NCBI GenBank assembly: GCA_964244615.1
Contig: CAXTJP010000013.1
Location: 1 to 51,368, forward strand
Length of the DNA stretch: 51,368 nucleotides
Direction: 5' to 3'
From: BOG-908 sp964244615
GTDB lineage: Bacteria > Pseudomonadota > Alphaproteobacteria > Acetobacterales > Acetobacteraceae
Positions 17,985 through 29,707 of the stretch are shown in pieces (position 1 is the stretch's first letter; the number at the start of each line of letters is the position of its first letter). The notes under the pieces were generated by a model. The model saw nothing but the letters and a program-made list of their open reading frames with translations, did no database searches and was not told where the DNA came from. Both the position numbers and the translations under genes were made by a program.

Positions 17985-18234
17985 GGGCGACGATATGACC
18001 CGGTTCCCCTCCGGCCGCAAAGCCGGTCGGGGTGAACCGGGCTCTGCGCGCGGCGAGCGCCTGGCCGACGGGCAGCGGACAGGCTATGTCGTCCTGCCCT
18101 TCCACCACCAGGGTCGGCACGTCGATGCTGGCGAGCATGGGGGTGAAGTTCGGGCGCGTGGCCAGCGCGTTGCCACCGCCCGCGACGCCGGTCGGTGTCG
18201 CGGCATCGATGATGTCGGTCAGCGTCGTCTGTGA
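17985..18234 (-). pseudogene. C-terminal remnant of an alpha/beta hydrolase
   Basis: Between the EEP stop and ohr, the same frame reads a hydrolase tail: IIDAATPTGVAGGGNALATRP, then MLASIDVPTLVVEGQDDIACP (the strand carrying the acid), then ARFTPTGF and GEPGHIVARE (catalytic His loop). This is the last 80 or so residues of an alpha/beta-hydrolase fold. The nucleophile half is missing: directly upstream is the stop codon of the EEP gene. It has no start codon of its own near its beginning. Read as a deletion scar in an operon that once held a full hydrolase gene. Confidence 0.7.
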
Positions 18235-19098
18235 TTACCGGCTCGGGTCCAGCCTGATCGAGACCGGGCAGTGGTCGGACAGATGGCTCCGCTCCCGGTC
18301 CTCGGTCTCGCGGAACACCTGCACGCGCAGGCTGCCCGGCTCGAGCCACAGGCGTGCCGGGCCGCCGAGCAGGATGTGGTCGATGAACGCCTCGCCGTCC
18401 CAGCACGGGTTGCTGCGCCCCTCGGTGGCGCGGGTCAGCGGTGCCGCGCCTGCCAGCGCCTGGCCCAGTTCCTCGGTGCCGTCCATCACCCGGTTGAAGT
18501 CGCCCAGCACCAGGAAGGCCACGCCCTCCCGTCCCCGCGCGGCGACCCAGGCGGCGAGTGCCGGGATCTGCCGGGCGAACAGCACGCATTGGGCGCGTCG
18601 CGTGTGGGACAGGCTGTCGGTCTGGCAGCCGGTCTTGAGGTGCACCACCAGCACGCGAAGGCTCTGGCCGCCGGCCAGGGTCAGGGTGGCGTCCAGCCCG
18701 TCGCGCAGCGGGAAACGCGCGTCGGGTTCGACGTCGAGCGCGGCGTAGTCGGGGTTCCGGTGCACCGCCACGCCGTGGCGCACGGCCAGGCCCACGCGCT
18801 GGGTGACCGGCTCGTCGATCGTCAGGATGGTGTAGCGGGCGGGGTCGAAGACGAGCGAGGCGGCCTGCGGGCCGTCCACCTCCTGGAACGCCACGATGTC
18901 GGCCGCCAGCCGGTTCGCGTAGGCGGCGAGACGGGTGAAATCGCCGGGCGCGCGGGTGTGGACATCGGCCGGCAGGTTGGCCGCCGCGTGACTGCGCGCG
19001 GTCAGCCAGTCGAGGTTCCAGGTGCTGATTTTCAGCGATTCGGCGGGCGACGGAGCCGGCAGGAGCAGGGCGATCGCGGCCAGTGCGTGGCGGATCAC
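18235..19098 (-). CDS. exported endonuclease/exonuclease/phosphatase-family protein
   Basis: 287 aa from GTG 19098, overlapping the upstream stop (GTGA). Residues 1-20 (ALAAIALLLPAPSPAES) look like a signal peptide, so it should act outside the cytoplasm. EEP motifs are present in order: STWNLDWL, FQEVDG (metal Glu), VVHLKTGC, LVLGDFNR (Asp/Asn) and HLSDHCPV (catalytic His). The fold covers nucleases and phosphodiesterases. An exported enzyme is more likely a scavenging nuclease or phosphatase than a defence effector, although it is coupled to a nuclease-helicase gene. Confidence 0.88.
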   Translation of the reverse strand: MIRHALAAIALLLPAPSPAESLKISTWNLDWLTARSHAAANLPADVHTRAPGDFTRLAAYANRLAADIVAFQEVDGPQAASLVFDPARYTILTIDEPVTQRVGLAVRHGVAVHRNPDYAALDVEPDARFPLRDGLDATLTLAGGQSLRVLVVHLKTGCQTDSLSHTRRAQCVLFARQIPALAAWVAARGREGVAFLVLGDFNRVMDGTEELGQALAGAAPLTRATEGRSNPCWDGEAFIDHILLGGPARLWLEPGSLRVQVFRETEDRERSHLSDHCPVSIRLDPSR

Positions 19099-21047
19099 AG
19101 CAGCATCCTCTCGCCCTCGGGTTCGCGGGCGGCCTGGGCGGGCAGCTCGGCCAGGTCGCGCGCACCACAGGCGGCGAGGAACGCCGCGATACGGTCGTAG
19201 ACGGCCGGGTCGCGGGTCGCGTCCGCCGCGTCGCCCCTGGGCACGAAAATCGCCGTCTCGTAGCGGGCCCGGGTGAGCAGCACGCGGTAGGTGTTGATCT
19301 GGTTGGCGATCGCCTCGGCACCGCTGGGGGTGGTCCAGGCGGTGCCGCGAAAGTTTCGAACCCGCCAGGCGTGCCGGCCTGGTTCGCGGATCAGGTCGCC
19401 ATCCCAGCACAGGCCGGCATAGTCGAGTTCCAACCCCTGGGCGGAAAACTCGGTCGCGACCACCTCCAGCGCGTCGGACGCCCGCACGTCCGGCCAGCGA
19501 TCCAGGAACCAGCGGGCTACCGCCTTGGCATCCATGTGCGGCAGTTCGGCACCCAGGCCAGCGGCGCGCAGGCGGCGGGCCCCGGCGCTGGCCAGCAGGC
19601 CGCACCGCCGGCTGCCGCGGGCGGCGGAGCGCAGCCAGGCACGCAGGGCGGAAAGGCTGCGGGTCAGCAGAAACGGCACCGGCCCGAGCTGCCGCGCGTC
19701 GTGCGCGCGCCCGGCAAGCACATGGTCCACCCAGGCGGAAGCGGCGGTGCTGCGGATCTGCCGTATCGGCACGCAGAGGTGCAGGTCGGGCAACAGGGCC
19801 AGGTTCCGCAGGCCGCCCAGACGCTGGCGCGGGTCGGACAGCGTGAGCAGGTCGGGCGGGGCACACGCACGCCAGCCGGGCCGCTCGCGCAAGGCGGCGC
19901 CCCACTCGGCCAGGCCGCCTTCGCCGTCGTGGATTTCCTGGCCGCTGCCGACCAGGCAGATCATCGCGGAAAAACCGGGGTGGCGCGACATGATGTCGAG
20001 CAGCAGCGCGGGCTCGCTGTCGGTCAGCCGCACCGGGCGGTCGCGCGACTTTGCGACCGCGTGGGCGCGCGACCAGCAGCGCTGCGCCTCGTCCACCACC
20101 ACGACCTGCTCGGCCGGGATCTCGCCGTTGGCCAGATGGTGGTCGCGAAACCGCGGCAGTGCCTGGATGGCGCCCTCCATCTGCTGGCGGGCGGTGCGCC
20201 GGTTCTGGCCCTGGTCGATCGCGTCGCGGGCCAGCGCCTCGCGCAGCACGTGCACCAGGGTCGGGTTGCCGGTCAGGAAGGTGGCGCGCGCATCCTCGCC
20301 GAAGCAGGCGTTCAAGGCGCACAGGGTCTTGCCCGCACCCGGGATGCCGGTCACGAACAGGGCGATCTTTGCGTTGTCCGCACGGGCCTTGGCGACGGCG
20401 GCGAGGATCGCGTCCGTGGTACGGGTCAGGTTGGTGGCGTCCGCGCGGGCGGCGGCGATGTCGGCCACGCCATGGCGCGCATACAGCATGCAGGCGGCTT
20501 CGACGATGCTTGGAACCGGGCGATAGGGGGCGGCCAGCCACGCCGTCGGGTCCAGCATGGTGTTCGGCGCGGGCGTGGCTTCGGCGATCGCCCGAATGGC
20601 CCCGGCGAGCGTGTCGGCGCTGGCGTCGATCACGGGGGCCACGCAGTCCAGCAGCAGGGGCAGCGCCGTCTGACGCGGGACGGCTTGTGTCGCGACCAGG
20701 ATAGGAACGATCGGATGCCGACGGCTGCCGGCGTGGAAGTCGCGCAGGTCGAGCGCGAAATCCTCGGCCTGCTCGCGGCCTGCCGGGTCGCAGGTCTTGG
20801 CACCCACCTTGAACTCCAGCACCAGGATGGCGGCGCCTGTCAGCACGATGGCGTCGGCGCGGCGGCCCAGGCGCAACATCGGATACTCCAGCAGCACGTG
20901 CCAGTCCGGGTGGGGAAGGAGCGCGGTCCGCAGCAGGGCGATGCCGTCGGCCCAGGCGCGGAGCTGCTGCATTTCGCTGGTGCGGTAGTGGCGCAGCTGC
21001 GCCTCGGCAAGCGTGCCGGTGATGGTGGCAAGCGGTGTGTCGATCAA
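19095..21047 (-). CDS. PD-(D/E)XK nuclease fused to DUF2075 superfamily 1 helicase
   Basis: About 650 aa from TTG 21047. No ATG or GTG lies near the conserved start; the far ATG 21224 would overlap the divergent MFS gene. The N-terminal domain has a PD-(D/E)XK core: D65 in GRRADAIVL, then E78-F79-K80 in LVLEFKVG. The helicase part has Walker A G234-IPGAGKT (K240), Walker B VVVVDEAQR (D319-E320), a Gln/Gly motif CLVGSGQEIH, and the motif VI-like NTYRVLLTRARYETAIFV. This is the DUF2075 (COG3410) architecture. It probably unwinds and cleaves nucleic acid; a phage-defence role is plausible but unproven. First gene of a coupled minus-strand run. Confidence 0.85.
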   Translation of the reverse strand: MIDTPLATITGTLAEAQLRHYRTSEMQQLRAWADGIALLRTALLPHPDWHVLLEYPMLRLGRRADAIVLTGAAILVLEFKVGAKTCDPAGREQAEDFALDLRDFHAGSRRHPIVPILVATQAVPRQTALPLLLDCVAPVIDASADTLAGAIRAIAEATPAPNTMLDPTAWLAAPYRPVPSIVEAACMLYARHGVADIAAARADATNLTRTTDAILAAVAKARADNAKIALFVTGIPGAGKTLCALNACFGEDARATFLTGNPTLVHVLREALARDAIDQGQNRRTARQQMEGAIQALPRFRDHHLANGEIPAEQVVVVDEAQRCWSRAHAVAKSRDRPVRLTDSEPALLLDIMSRHPGFSAMICLVGSGQEIHDGEGGLAEWGAALRERPGWRACAPPDLLTLSDPRQRLGGLRNLALLPDLHLCVPIRQIRSTAASAWVDHVLAGRAHDARQLGPVPFLLTRSLSALRAWLRSAARGSRRCGLLASAGARRLRAAGLGAELPHMDAKAVARWFLDRWPDVRASDALEVVATEFSAQGLELDYAGLCWDGDLIREPGRHAWRVRNFRGTAWTTPSGAEAIANQINTYRVLLTRARYETAIFVPRGDAADATRDPAVYDRIAAFLAACGARDLAELPAQAAREPEGERMLL

Positions 21048-21201
21048 CGCGCGGACGGAGCCGGACCAGAAGGGATGCAGGGCGGGCGTCCGATGTTGGC
21101 GACGAGCACGGAATGAACACGGGTTGCGGCCGGCGTGCAACCGTGATGTGTGGCTGCCTCGCCTGGGCCGAAGAAGCCCGGCAGCCGACAAGGAAACGCC
21201 G

Positions 21202-22641
21202 ATGCAGCCGATCGAGACCGACATCCCTGCGCGGCTGGACCGCCTGCCCTGGAGCCGGTTTCACCTGCTGATCGTGGTCGCACTCGGCATCACCTGGGTG
21301 CTGGACGGGCTTGAAGTCACCATCGTCGGCTCGATCGGGCCGATGCTGCAGGACCACCGCACGCTCGGTCTCTCGGCGCAGCAGATCGGCACCATGGCCT
21401 CGGCCTACGTGGCCGGCGCCGTGGCGGGCGCGCTGTTCTTCGGCTGGCTGACCGATCGCTACGGCCGGCGGCTGGTGTTCAACATCACGCTCGGGCTGTA
21501 CGTAGCGGGCGTGCTGGCGTCGGCCTGTGCGTGGAGCTTCTGGAGCCTGGCGCTGTTCCGGGTTGTCACGGGCCTTGGCATCGGCGGCGAGTACGCGGCG
21601 ATCAACTCGGCCATCGACGAGCTGATCCCGGCCAAGCTGCGCGGCCGCATCGACCTGATCGTCAACGGCAGCTACTGGGGCGGCGCGGCGCTGGGCGCGG
21701 CCGCCTCGCTGCTGCTGCTCGGCGGTGGCGTGGTCTCGCCGCAACTGGGCTGGCGGCTGGGGTTCGGTGTCGGCGGCGTGCTGGGCCTGGGCGTGCTGAT
21801 GCTGCGACGCTTCGTGCCGGAGAGCCCGCGCTGGCTGGTCACCCATGGCCGCCAGGAGGAGGCCGAGCGCACGGTGGCCGAGGTGGAGCGGCGCGTGCAG
21901 GAGACCCTTGTGCATAAGGGGGGCGGGGGGACGCTGCCGCCGGTGGAAGGCAAGCTCACCATCCACCCGCAGACCTCGTTCGGCTTCGGGCTGATCTTCT
22001 CGGCGATGTTCGGCGCCTACAAATGGCGCAGCCTGTTGGCGTTCACGCTGATGGCGGCGCAGGCGTTCCTGTTCAACGCGGTGTTCTTCACCTACGGCCT
22101 GGTGCTGACCGACGCCTATCACGTGCCGGCGCAGAACATCGGCGTCTACGTGCTGCCGCTGGCGCTGGGCAACCTGACGGGCCCGCTGCTGCTGGGCGGG
22201 TTGTTCGACACGGTGGGGCGGCGGCGGATGATCGCCGGCACGTACGGCCTGTCGGGGCTGCTGATGGCGGCGACCGGATGGCTGTTCCATGCTGGCCTGC
22301 TGGATGCCTGGACCCAGACCGCGTGCTGGGTCGGCGTGTTCTTCGTGGCCTCGGCGGCGGCCAGCTCGGCCTATCTGACGGCCAGCGAGATCTTCCCGCT
22401 GGAGACGCGTGCGCTGGCGATCGCGATGTTCTACGCGCTCGGCACGCTGGTGGGCGGCGTGGGCGCGCCCTGGCTGTTCGGCCGGCTGATCGAGGCCGGC
22501 GTGCCCTACGTGGCTTGGGGCTACGAGGGGGCGGCCGTGCTGATGATCGTCGCGGCCGTGGTCGAAATCCGGCTCGGCATCGACGCGGAGGGCAAGTCGC
22601 TCGAAAGCATCGCGCTGCCGTTGTCAGGCCAAGAAGCCTGA
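21202..22641 (+). CDS. MFS transporter, metabolite:H+ symporter type
   Basis: 479 aa, 12 predicted membrane helices with a central loop (about 215-260). ATG 21202 has AAGGAA about 8 bp upstream. MFS signatures are LTDRYGRRLVF between TM2 and TM3, FRVVTGLGIGGEYAAINSAIDELIPAKLRGR after TM4, and LFDTVGRRRM between TM8 and TM9. The DGLEVTIVGSIGP start is like the sugar/aromatic-acid symporter branch. The substrate cannot be inferred. Divergent from the nuclease-helicase with about 150 bp between. Confidence 0.92.
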   Translation: MQPIETDIPARLDRLPWSRFHLLIVVALGITWVLDGLEVTIVGSIGPMLQDHRTLGLSAQQIGTMASAYVAGAVAGALFFGWLTDRYGRRLVFNITLGLYVAGVLASACAWSFWSLALFRVVTGLGIGGEYAAINSAIDELIPAKLRGRIDLIVNGSYWGGAALGAAASLLLLGGGVVSPQLGWRLGFGVGGVLGLGVLMLRRFVPESPRWLVTHGRQEEAERTVAEVERRVQETLVHKGGGGTLPPVEGKLTIHPQTSFGFGLIFSAMFGAYKWRSLLAFTLMAAQAFLFNAVFFTYGLVLTDAYHVPAQNIGVYVLPLALGNLTGPLLLGGLFDTVGRRRMIAGTYGLSGLLMAATGWLFHAGLLDAWTQTACWVGVFFVASAAASSAYLTASEIFPLETRALAIAMFYALGTLVGGVGAPWLFGRLIEAGVPYVAWGYEGAAVLMIVAAVVEIRLGIDAEGKSLESIALPLSGQEA

Positions 22642-22805
22642 GGCCGTCAATCATCAGCGTTCACCGGACCCAACAACGTCTCGACAAATACGAGTGTATA
22701 TACAACAGGATGGCAACTGGAGATTGAACACTTGAGTTTTTGTTTCGTGTAGATTACGAAGCGCGACCCTGTTACAGGCCGTAACACAAGGCGGGGAGCA
22801 ATCGG

Positions 22806-24196
22806 ATGACGTCGGTTTCGTGAAAGAACAACGCTGACGGCATTTGGGGTGCGGGAGCCAACTGGAGCACGGGCAGCGCCCCGGGCATTGCCGACGACGT
22901 GACCATCAGCGTGTCCTCAGCGCACACGATCACGCACGCGTCCGGCAACGACACGATCGCCTCGTTGTACACCAACAGCCTTGCGACGCTGGCCTTGACC
23001 GGCGGCATGCTGGGCGTGCACGGCAACGCCACGCTTTACGGCGCGGTGTCACAATCTTCCGGCACGTTCACCGTGGGGCCGGGCAGCTATATCGGCGGCA
23101 CGTACAGCCAGAGCGCTGGGGTCTTGAAGATCGCCGCCGGCACGCTGCGTCTCGATGGCACGGGCAACAGCTTTTCCGGGACGTTGAGCGGGGCCGGAGT
23201 GAACTTCGAATCCGGCACGGACCTGCTGGCGGCCGGTTCGGTCGTGTCCGTCGGGCACATGCAGGTCTCCGGCGCCGTGCTCACCTTCGGGCAGAACCAG
23301 ACCATAGCGGGCGGCTTCGAGATTACCAGCGGCACGTTGGCGCTCGGCGGCAACACGGTGACGCTGACCGGGTCCACCGGCCTCGATGGCGGGGCGACCA
23401 GCGGTGCGGGCACGCTGTCCACCGCGGGCGCCGGTTCGGTTTCGGCTTTCTACCTGACCGGCAGCACGGTGCTGGCCAATACCGGGGTGTTGACCGTCAG
23501 TTCCTACCTCTACGTCGGCTATTACGGGACCGACACCGTGCAGCTGCAGAACAAGGCCGGCGGCACCGTCAAGCTGCTCGCCAACAGCACGGTCTATGGC
23601 GCGCTCAACTCAAGCCTCGTCAACGGGGGTACCCTGGCCAAGGCGGGCGGCAGCGGTCTGTCGAACATCAACGTGACCACAGCCAGCACTGGCACGATCA
23701 GCATCGCTTCCGGAACGCTCGCCTTCAACGGTGCCAACAGCAGCTTCGCGGGCAGCATCTCGGGCGGCGGCTCCATCGCGTTCAACGCCGGCAGCGACAT
23801 GCTGGCCAATGGCCTGTCGCTCGCCTCCGGCGGCGTGCAGCTCGGCGGCGCCGCCGTCACGCTGGGCGGCAGTCTTGCCTATGGCGGCAGCTGGACACAG
23901 AACGCGGGAACGCTGTCGCTGGGCGGCTACACGCTCACGCAGAGCGGCAACGTGGTGCTCGATGGCGGCTACGTGCTCGGCGCCGGGACCATGACGCTGA
24001 CCGGCACAAGCGAGCTTGCCGGCAGCTACCTGTCCGGCTCGGCACGCCGCCGGTGCTGTCCTTCAACGCCGGAGCCGAAAAGCTGACCATCACGGAGGGC
24101 TCGGCCAGCTTCGTGCTGGTCTTCAGCGGAGCGCACGCCGCGGGCGACTTCGCGGCCATCGACGATCACGGGGTGATCGGCATCATTCACACCTGA
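22806..24196 (+). pseudogene. beta-strand-repeat surface/adhesin-like protein, inactivated
   Basis: ATG 22806 has GGGGAG 7 bp upstream and reads MTSVS, then TGA (22821-22823). The frame then continues KNNADGIWGAGANWSTGSAPG and about 400 residues of Gly/Thr/Ser-rich beta-strand repeats (GTLxLGGxTVTLTG-type), as in beta-helix autotransporter passengers. Relatives usually have Trp where the TGA stands, so TGG to TGA is likely. Near 24035-24050 the frame is lost: the reading frame ends RRRCCPSTPEPKS at 24086, while the next frame carries the natural ending LSFNAGAEKLTITEGSASFVL to TGA 24196. Two lesions make it a pseudogene. Internal GTG 22899 could still give a truncated peptide. Confidence 0.75.
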
Positions 24197-24269
24197 CGCC
24201 CCGGTCCCAAGACGCGCAGCCCGGGCGGTCGGGGTTCGGGGGTACCGCGGATACGGGTCGTTCCGGCGC

Positions 24270-25484
24270 CTAGATCCGGTGGACGGTGTACGAGCCCGCC
24301 AGCGACTGCTCTATCTCCAGCGCGTGGGTGGGGTCGCGCGCCTCGACCATCACCTCCAGTTGCGCGGACTGCACGCTGGGGGAGGCGAAAAGGCGCTGGT
24401 GCGAGACCTCGATGATGTTGCCGCCGCAGACGCCGATCCTGGTGGAGATGTCGGCCAGGACGCCGGGCCGGTCGGGTATTTCCATGCGCAGGCGCAGCAG
24501 CCGTCCGTCGCGCAGCAGGCCGCGCAGCAGCACGTTGGCCATGATCCGCACGTCGATGTTGCCGCCGCAGATCGGCATGCCGACGCGCAGGCCCTCGAAG
24601 CGGTCGCGATGCGCGAGCAGGCCGGCCAGCGCCGCAGCACCGGCACCTTCGGCCACCACCTTGGCGCCTTCGGCCAGCATGGAGATCGCGTCCTCGACCA
24701 TCCGTTCGGGCGCCACCAGGATCTCGCTCACGTGGCTGGCGATGACCTTGCGGGTTTCGAACCCCACGTCGCGCACCGCGATGCCCTCGGCGATGGTGGC
24801 GCCACCAAGCGGGTGTGCCGCCGCACCCATGCGCTGGGCGAGCGCGGAGTAGGGCGCCACCTGCACGCCGATCACCCGGGTGGCGGGGCTCAGCGCCGCC
24901 ATGGCCACGGCGCAGCCGGAGATCAGGCCGCCGCCGCCGACCGGGACCAGCAGCACGTCGAGCGCCGGGCCGTCCTCGACCATCTCCAGGGCCAGCGTGC
25001 CCTGGCCGGCCATGACCGCGTAGTCGTCATAGGGGCTGATGAACACCATGCCCTCATGCTCGGCCAGATGCGCCGCGTGGGCCGCCGATTCCGCCAGCGT
25101 GGCGCCGTGCAGCACGACGCGGGCGCCCCAGGCCGCCGTGCCGCTGATCTTGGCCAGCGGCGTGAAGGACGGCATGACGATGGTGGACGCGATCCCGAGC
25201 AGCGTCGCGTGGCGCGCCACACCCTGGGCATGGTTGCCGGCCGACATGGCGACCACGCCGCGTGACCGCTCCTCGGGCGTCAGCAGAGCCAGGCGGTTTG
25301 CGGCACCGCGTTCCTTGAAGGAGCCGACCGCCTGCAGGTTGTCAAGCTTTAAGGTGATCTCCGCGCCGGTCAGGCGCGAGAGGATGGCGGCCGGCACCGT
25401 GGGCGTACGCAGGATGCGGCCGGCGATGCGCGCGGCGGCGGCGCGCACGTCATCAATCGTCAGGCTGGGGGAGAAGGCGTCCAT
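24270..25484 (-). CDS. ilvA: threonine ammonia-lyase with C-terminal ACT domain
   Basis: 404 aa PLP enzyme deaminating threonine to 2-oxobutanoate, the first step of isoleucine synthesis. PLP Lys K57 lies in LQAVGSFKERGA. The phosphate-binding GGGGLISG loop and the SAGNHAQGVA substrate loop are present. Residues about 330-404 form one ACT domain (MEIPDRPGVLADISTRIGVCGGNIIEV), so the enzyme is of the single-ACT, roughly 400-aa type rather than the long E. coli IlvA. An amino acid (isoleucine or valine) probably regulates it. It follows greA on the same strand after 36 bp. RidA at 5.2 kb handles imines of the kind such enzymes release. Confidence 0.93.
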   Translation of the reverse strand: MDAFSPSLTIDDVRAAAARIAGRILRTPTVPAAILSRLTGAEITLKLDNLQAVGSFKERGAANRLALLTPEERSRGVVAMSAGNHAQGVARHATLLGIASTIVMPSFTPLAKISGTAAWGARVVLHGATLAESAAHAAHLAEHEGMVFISPYDDYAVMAGQGTLALEMVEDGPALDVLLVPVGGGGLISGCAVAMAALSPATRVIGVQVAPYSALAQRMGAAAHPLGGATIAEGIAVRDVGFETRKVIASHVSEILVAPERMVEDAISMLAEGAKVVAEGAGAAALAGLLAHRDRFEGLRVGMPICGGNIDVRIMANVLLRGLLRDGRLLRLRMEIPDRPGVLADISTRIGVCGGNIIEVSHQRLFASPSVQSAQLEVMVEARDPTHALEIEQSLAGSYTVHRI

Positions 25485-25520
25485 GCCGGGCTCCTCGGGG
25501 CGGGATACCCCACCCTGCGG

Positions 25521-25994
25521 TCAGGCGAACTTGAAGTTCAGGATCTCGTAGCTGCGGTCGCCGCCGGGGGCGGGGACCGAGATGGTGTCGCCCTTCTTCT
25601 TGCCGATCAGGCTCTTGGCCAGCGGCGAGGAGATGGACAGGCGCTTGAGCTTGATGTCGGCCTCGTAGACGCCGACGATCTGGTAGGTCGCCTCCTTTTC
25701 CGTCTCCTCGTCCAGCAGCGTCACCTCGGCGCCGAACTTGATGCTGTCGCCGGACAGCGAGGCGGGATCGATCACCTCGGCCGCCCCCACGACCTCCTCC
25801 AATTCCTGGATGCGGCCCTCGATGAAGCTCTGGCGTTCCCGTGCGGCGTGGTACTCGGCGTTCTCCGACAGGTCGCCATGGCTGCGCGCCTCGGCAATGG
25901 CCAGGATGATGGCCGGCCGCTCCACGCTCTTCAGGTTCCGGAGCTCGTCTTCCAGTCGCTGCAGGCCTGGTGCGGTCATCGGGAATTTTTGCAA
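25521..25994 (-). CDS. greA: transcription elongation factor GreA
   Basis: 157 aa from TTG 25994 (MQKFPMTAPGLQRL), which matches the GreA N-terminus and length and has AGGA about 8 bp upstream. An ATG five codons later (25979) is the alternative. The N-terminal coiled coil carries the acidic tip that reaches the polymerase active site (EARSHGDLSENAEYHAARERQ). The C-terminal FKBP-like domain runs from about residue 80 (ISSPLAKSLIGKKKGDTI). It promotes RNA cleavage in backtracked RNA polymerase. Its place behind carB is common in alphaproteobacteria. Confidence 0.96.
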   Translation of the reverse strand: MQKFPMTAPGLQRLEDELRNLKSVERPAIILAIAEARSHGDLSENAEYHAARERQSFIEGRIQELEEVVGAAEVIDPASLSGDSIKFGAEVTLLDEETEKEATYQIVGVYEADIKLKRLSISSPLAKSLIGKKKGDTISVPAPGGDRSYEILNFKFA

Positions 25995-26154
25995 AGGGCC
26001 GTATCCTAGAACACTGATTGCGCCGGAGCGCCAGGCGCCGGGTTTCGGGTTTATGAAGGCACGGCGGGGCCTTGCCCGGGGCCTGCCGTGTCGAAGCGGC
26101 GGATACCTTACGGGGTCCGGGCGGGCTTGCAAGCCGGGCCGGGCCGCGCCCGGG

Positions 26155-29397
<3,243 letters not shown>

Positions 29398-29612
29398 GAT
29401 CGGCTGATCCTGTCGGCGTGCTGGACGCGGGACGTCTGGCACACGAGGCGTTCATCAAACGGCGGTCTGGAGATCGTCAGCGATCGTGACGAGCAAACTT
29501 TCGCACTGAGCTTCATGCGTTGCGCGTTGCCCTGTAGCGACCTGAAACGTCAGGCTCGACCCGAGGGAACGGCCTACCGATCGGGGTCGTGTGAGCTAGA
29601 TCGGCCGATGCC

Positions 29613-29707
29613 TTACGCGATCTTCAAGCGACGCTCCAATCGATCTTCATCTCTGCCACGTCGGCGCGGATCGCACGAAGGTGCTCCAAAACCACACTTT
29701 CGCTCAT
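29613..29707 (-). pseudogene. collapsed small coiled-coil ORF between carA and carB
   Basis: ATG 29707 overlaps the carA stop (ATGA) and reads a 27-aa peptide starting MSESVVLEHLRAIRADVAEMK and ending at TGA 29624. This is the N-terminus of a family of small coiled-coil proteins common in these genomes (recalled, not checked). In the next frame the sequence goes on IDRLERRLKIA to TAA 29613, which looks like the C-terminus of the same family. So the gene has lost its middle and its frame. The rest of the 306-bp gap (29398-29612) has no convincing gene. Confidence 0.55.

Noticed and set aside
15912..21047. A complete phage-defence island
   Set aside because: Only the nuclease-helicase is a candidate. 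The other members (Ohr, SDR, PPK2) are ordinary stress or metabolic genes, and the EEP enzyme is exported.
18235..22290. A single 1351-codon minus-strand protein
   Set aside because: Only its last 287 codons (the EEP enzyme) look real. The rest overlaps the nuclease-helicase in another frame and the MFS gene on the other strand.
22821..22823. TGA read as selenocysteine
   Set aside because: No SECIS-like hairpin seen directly after it, the protein type is not a selenoprotein, and the family pattern favours Trp.
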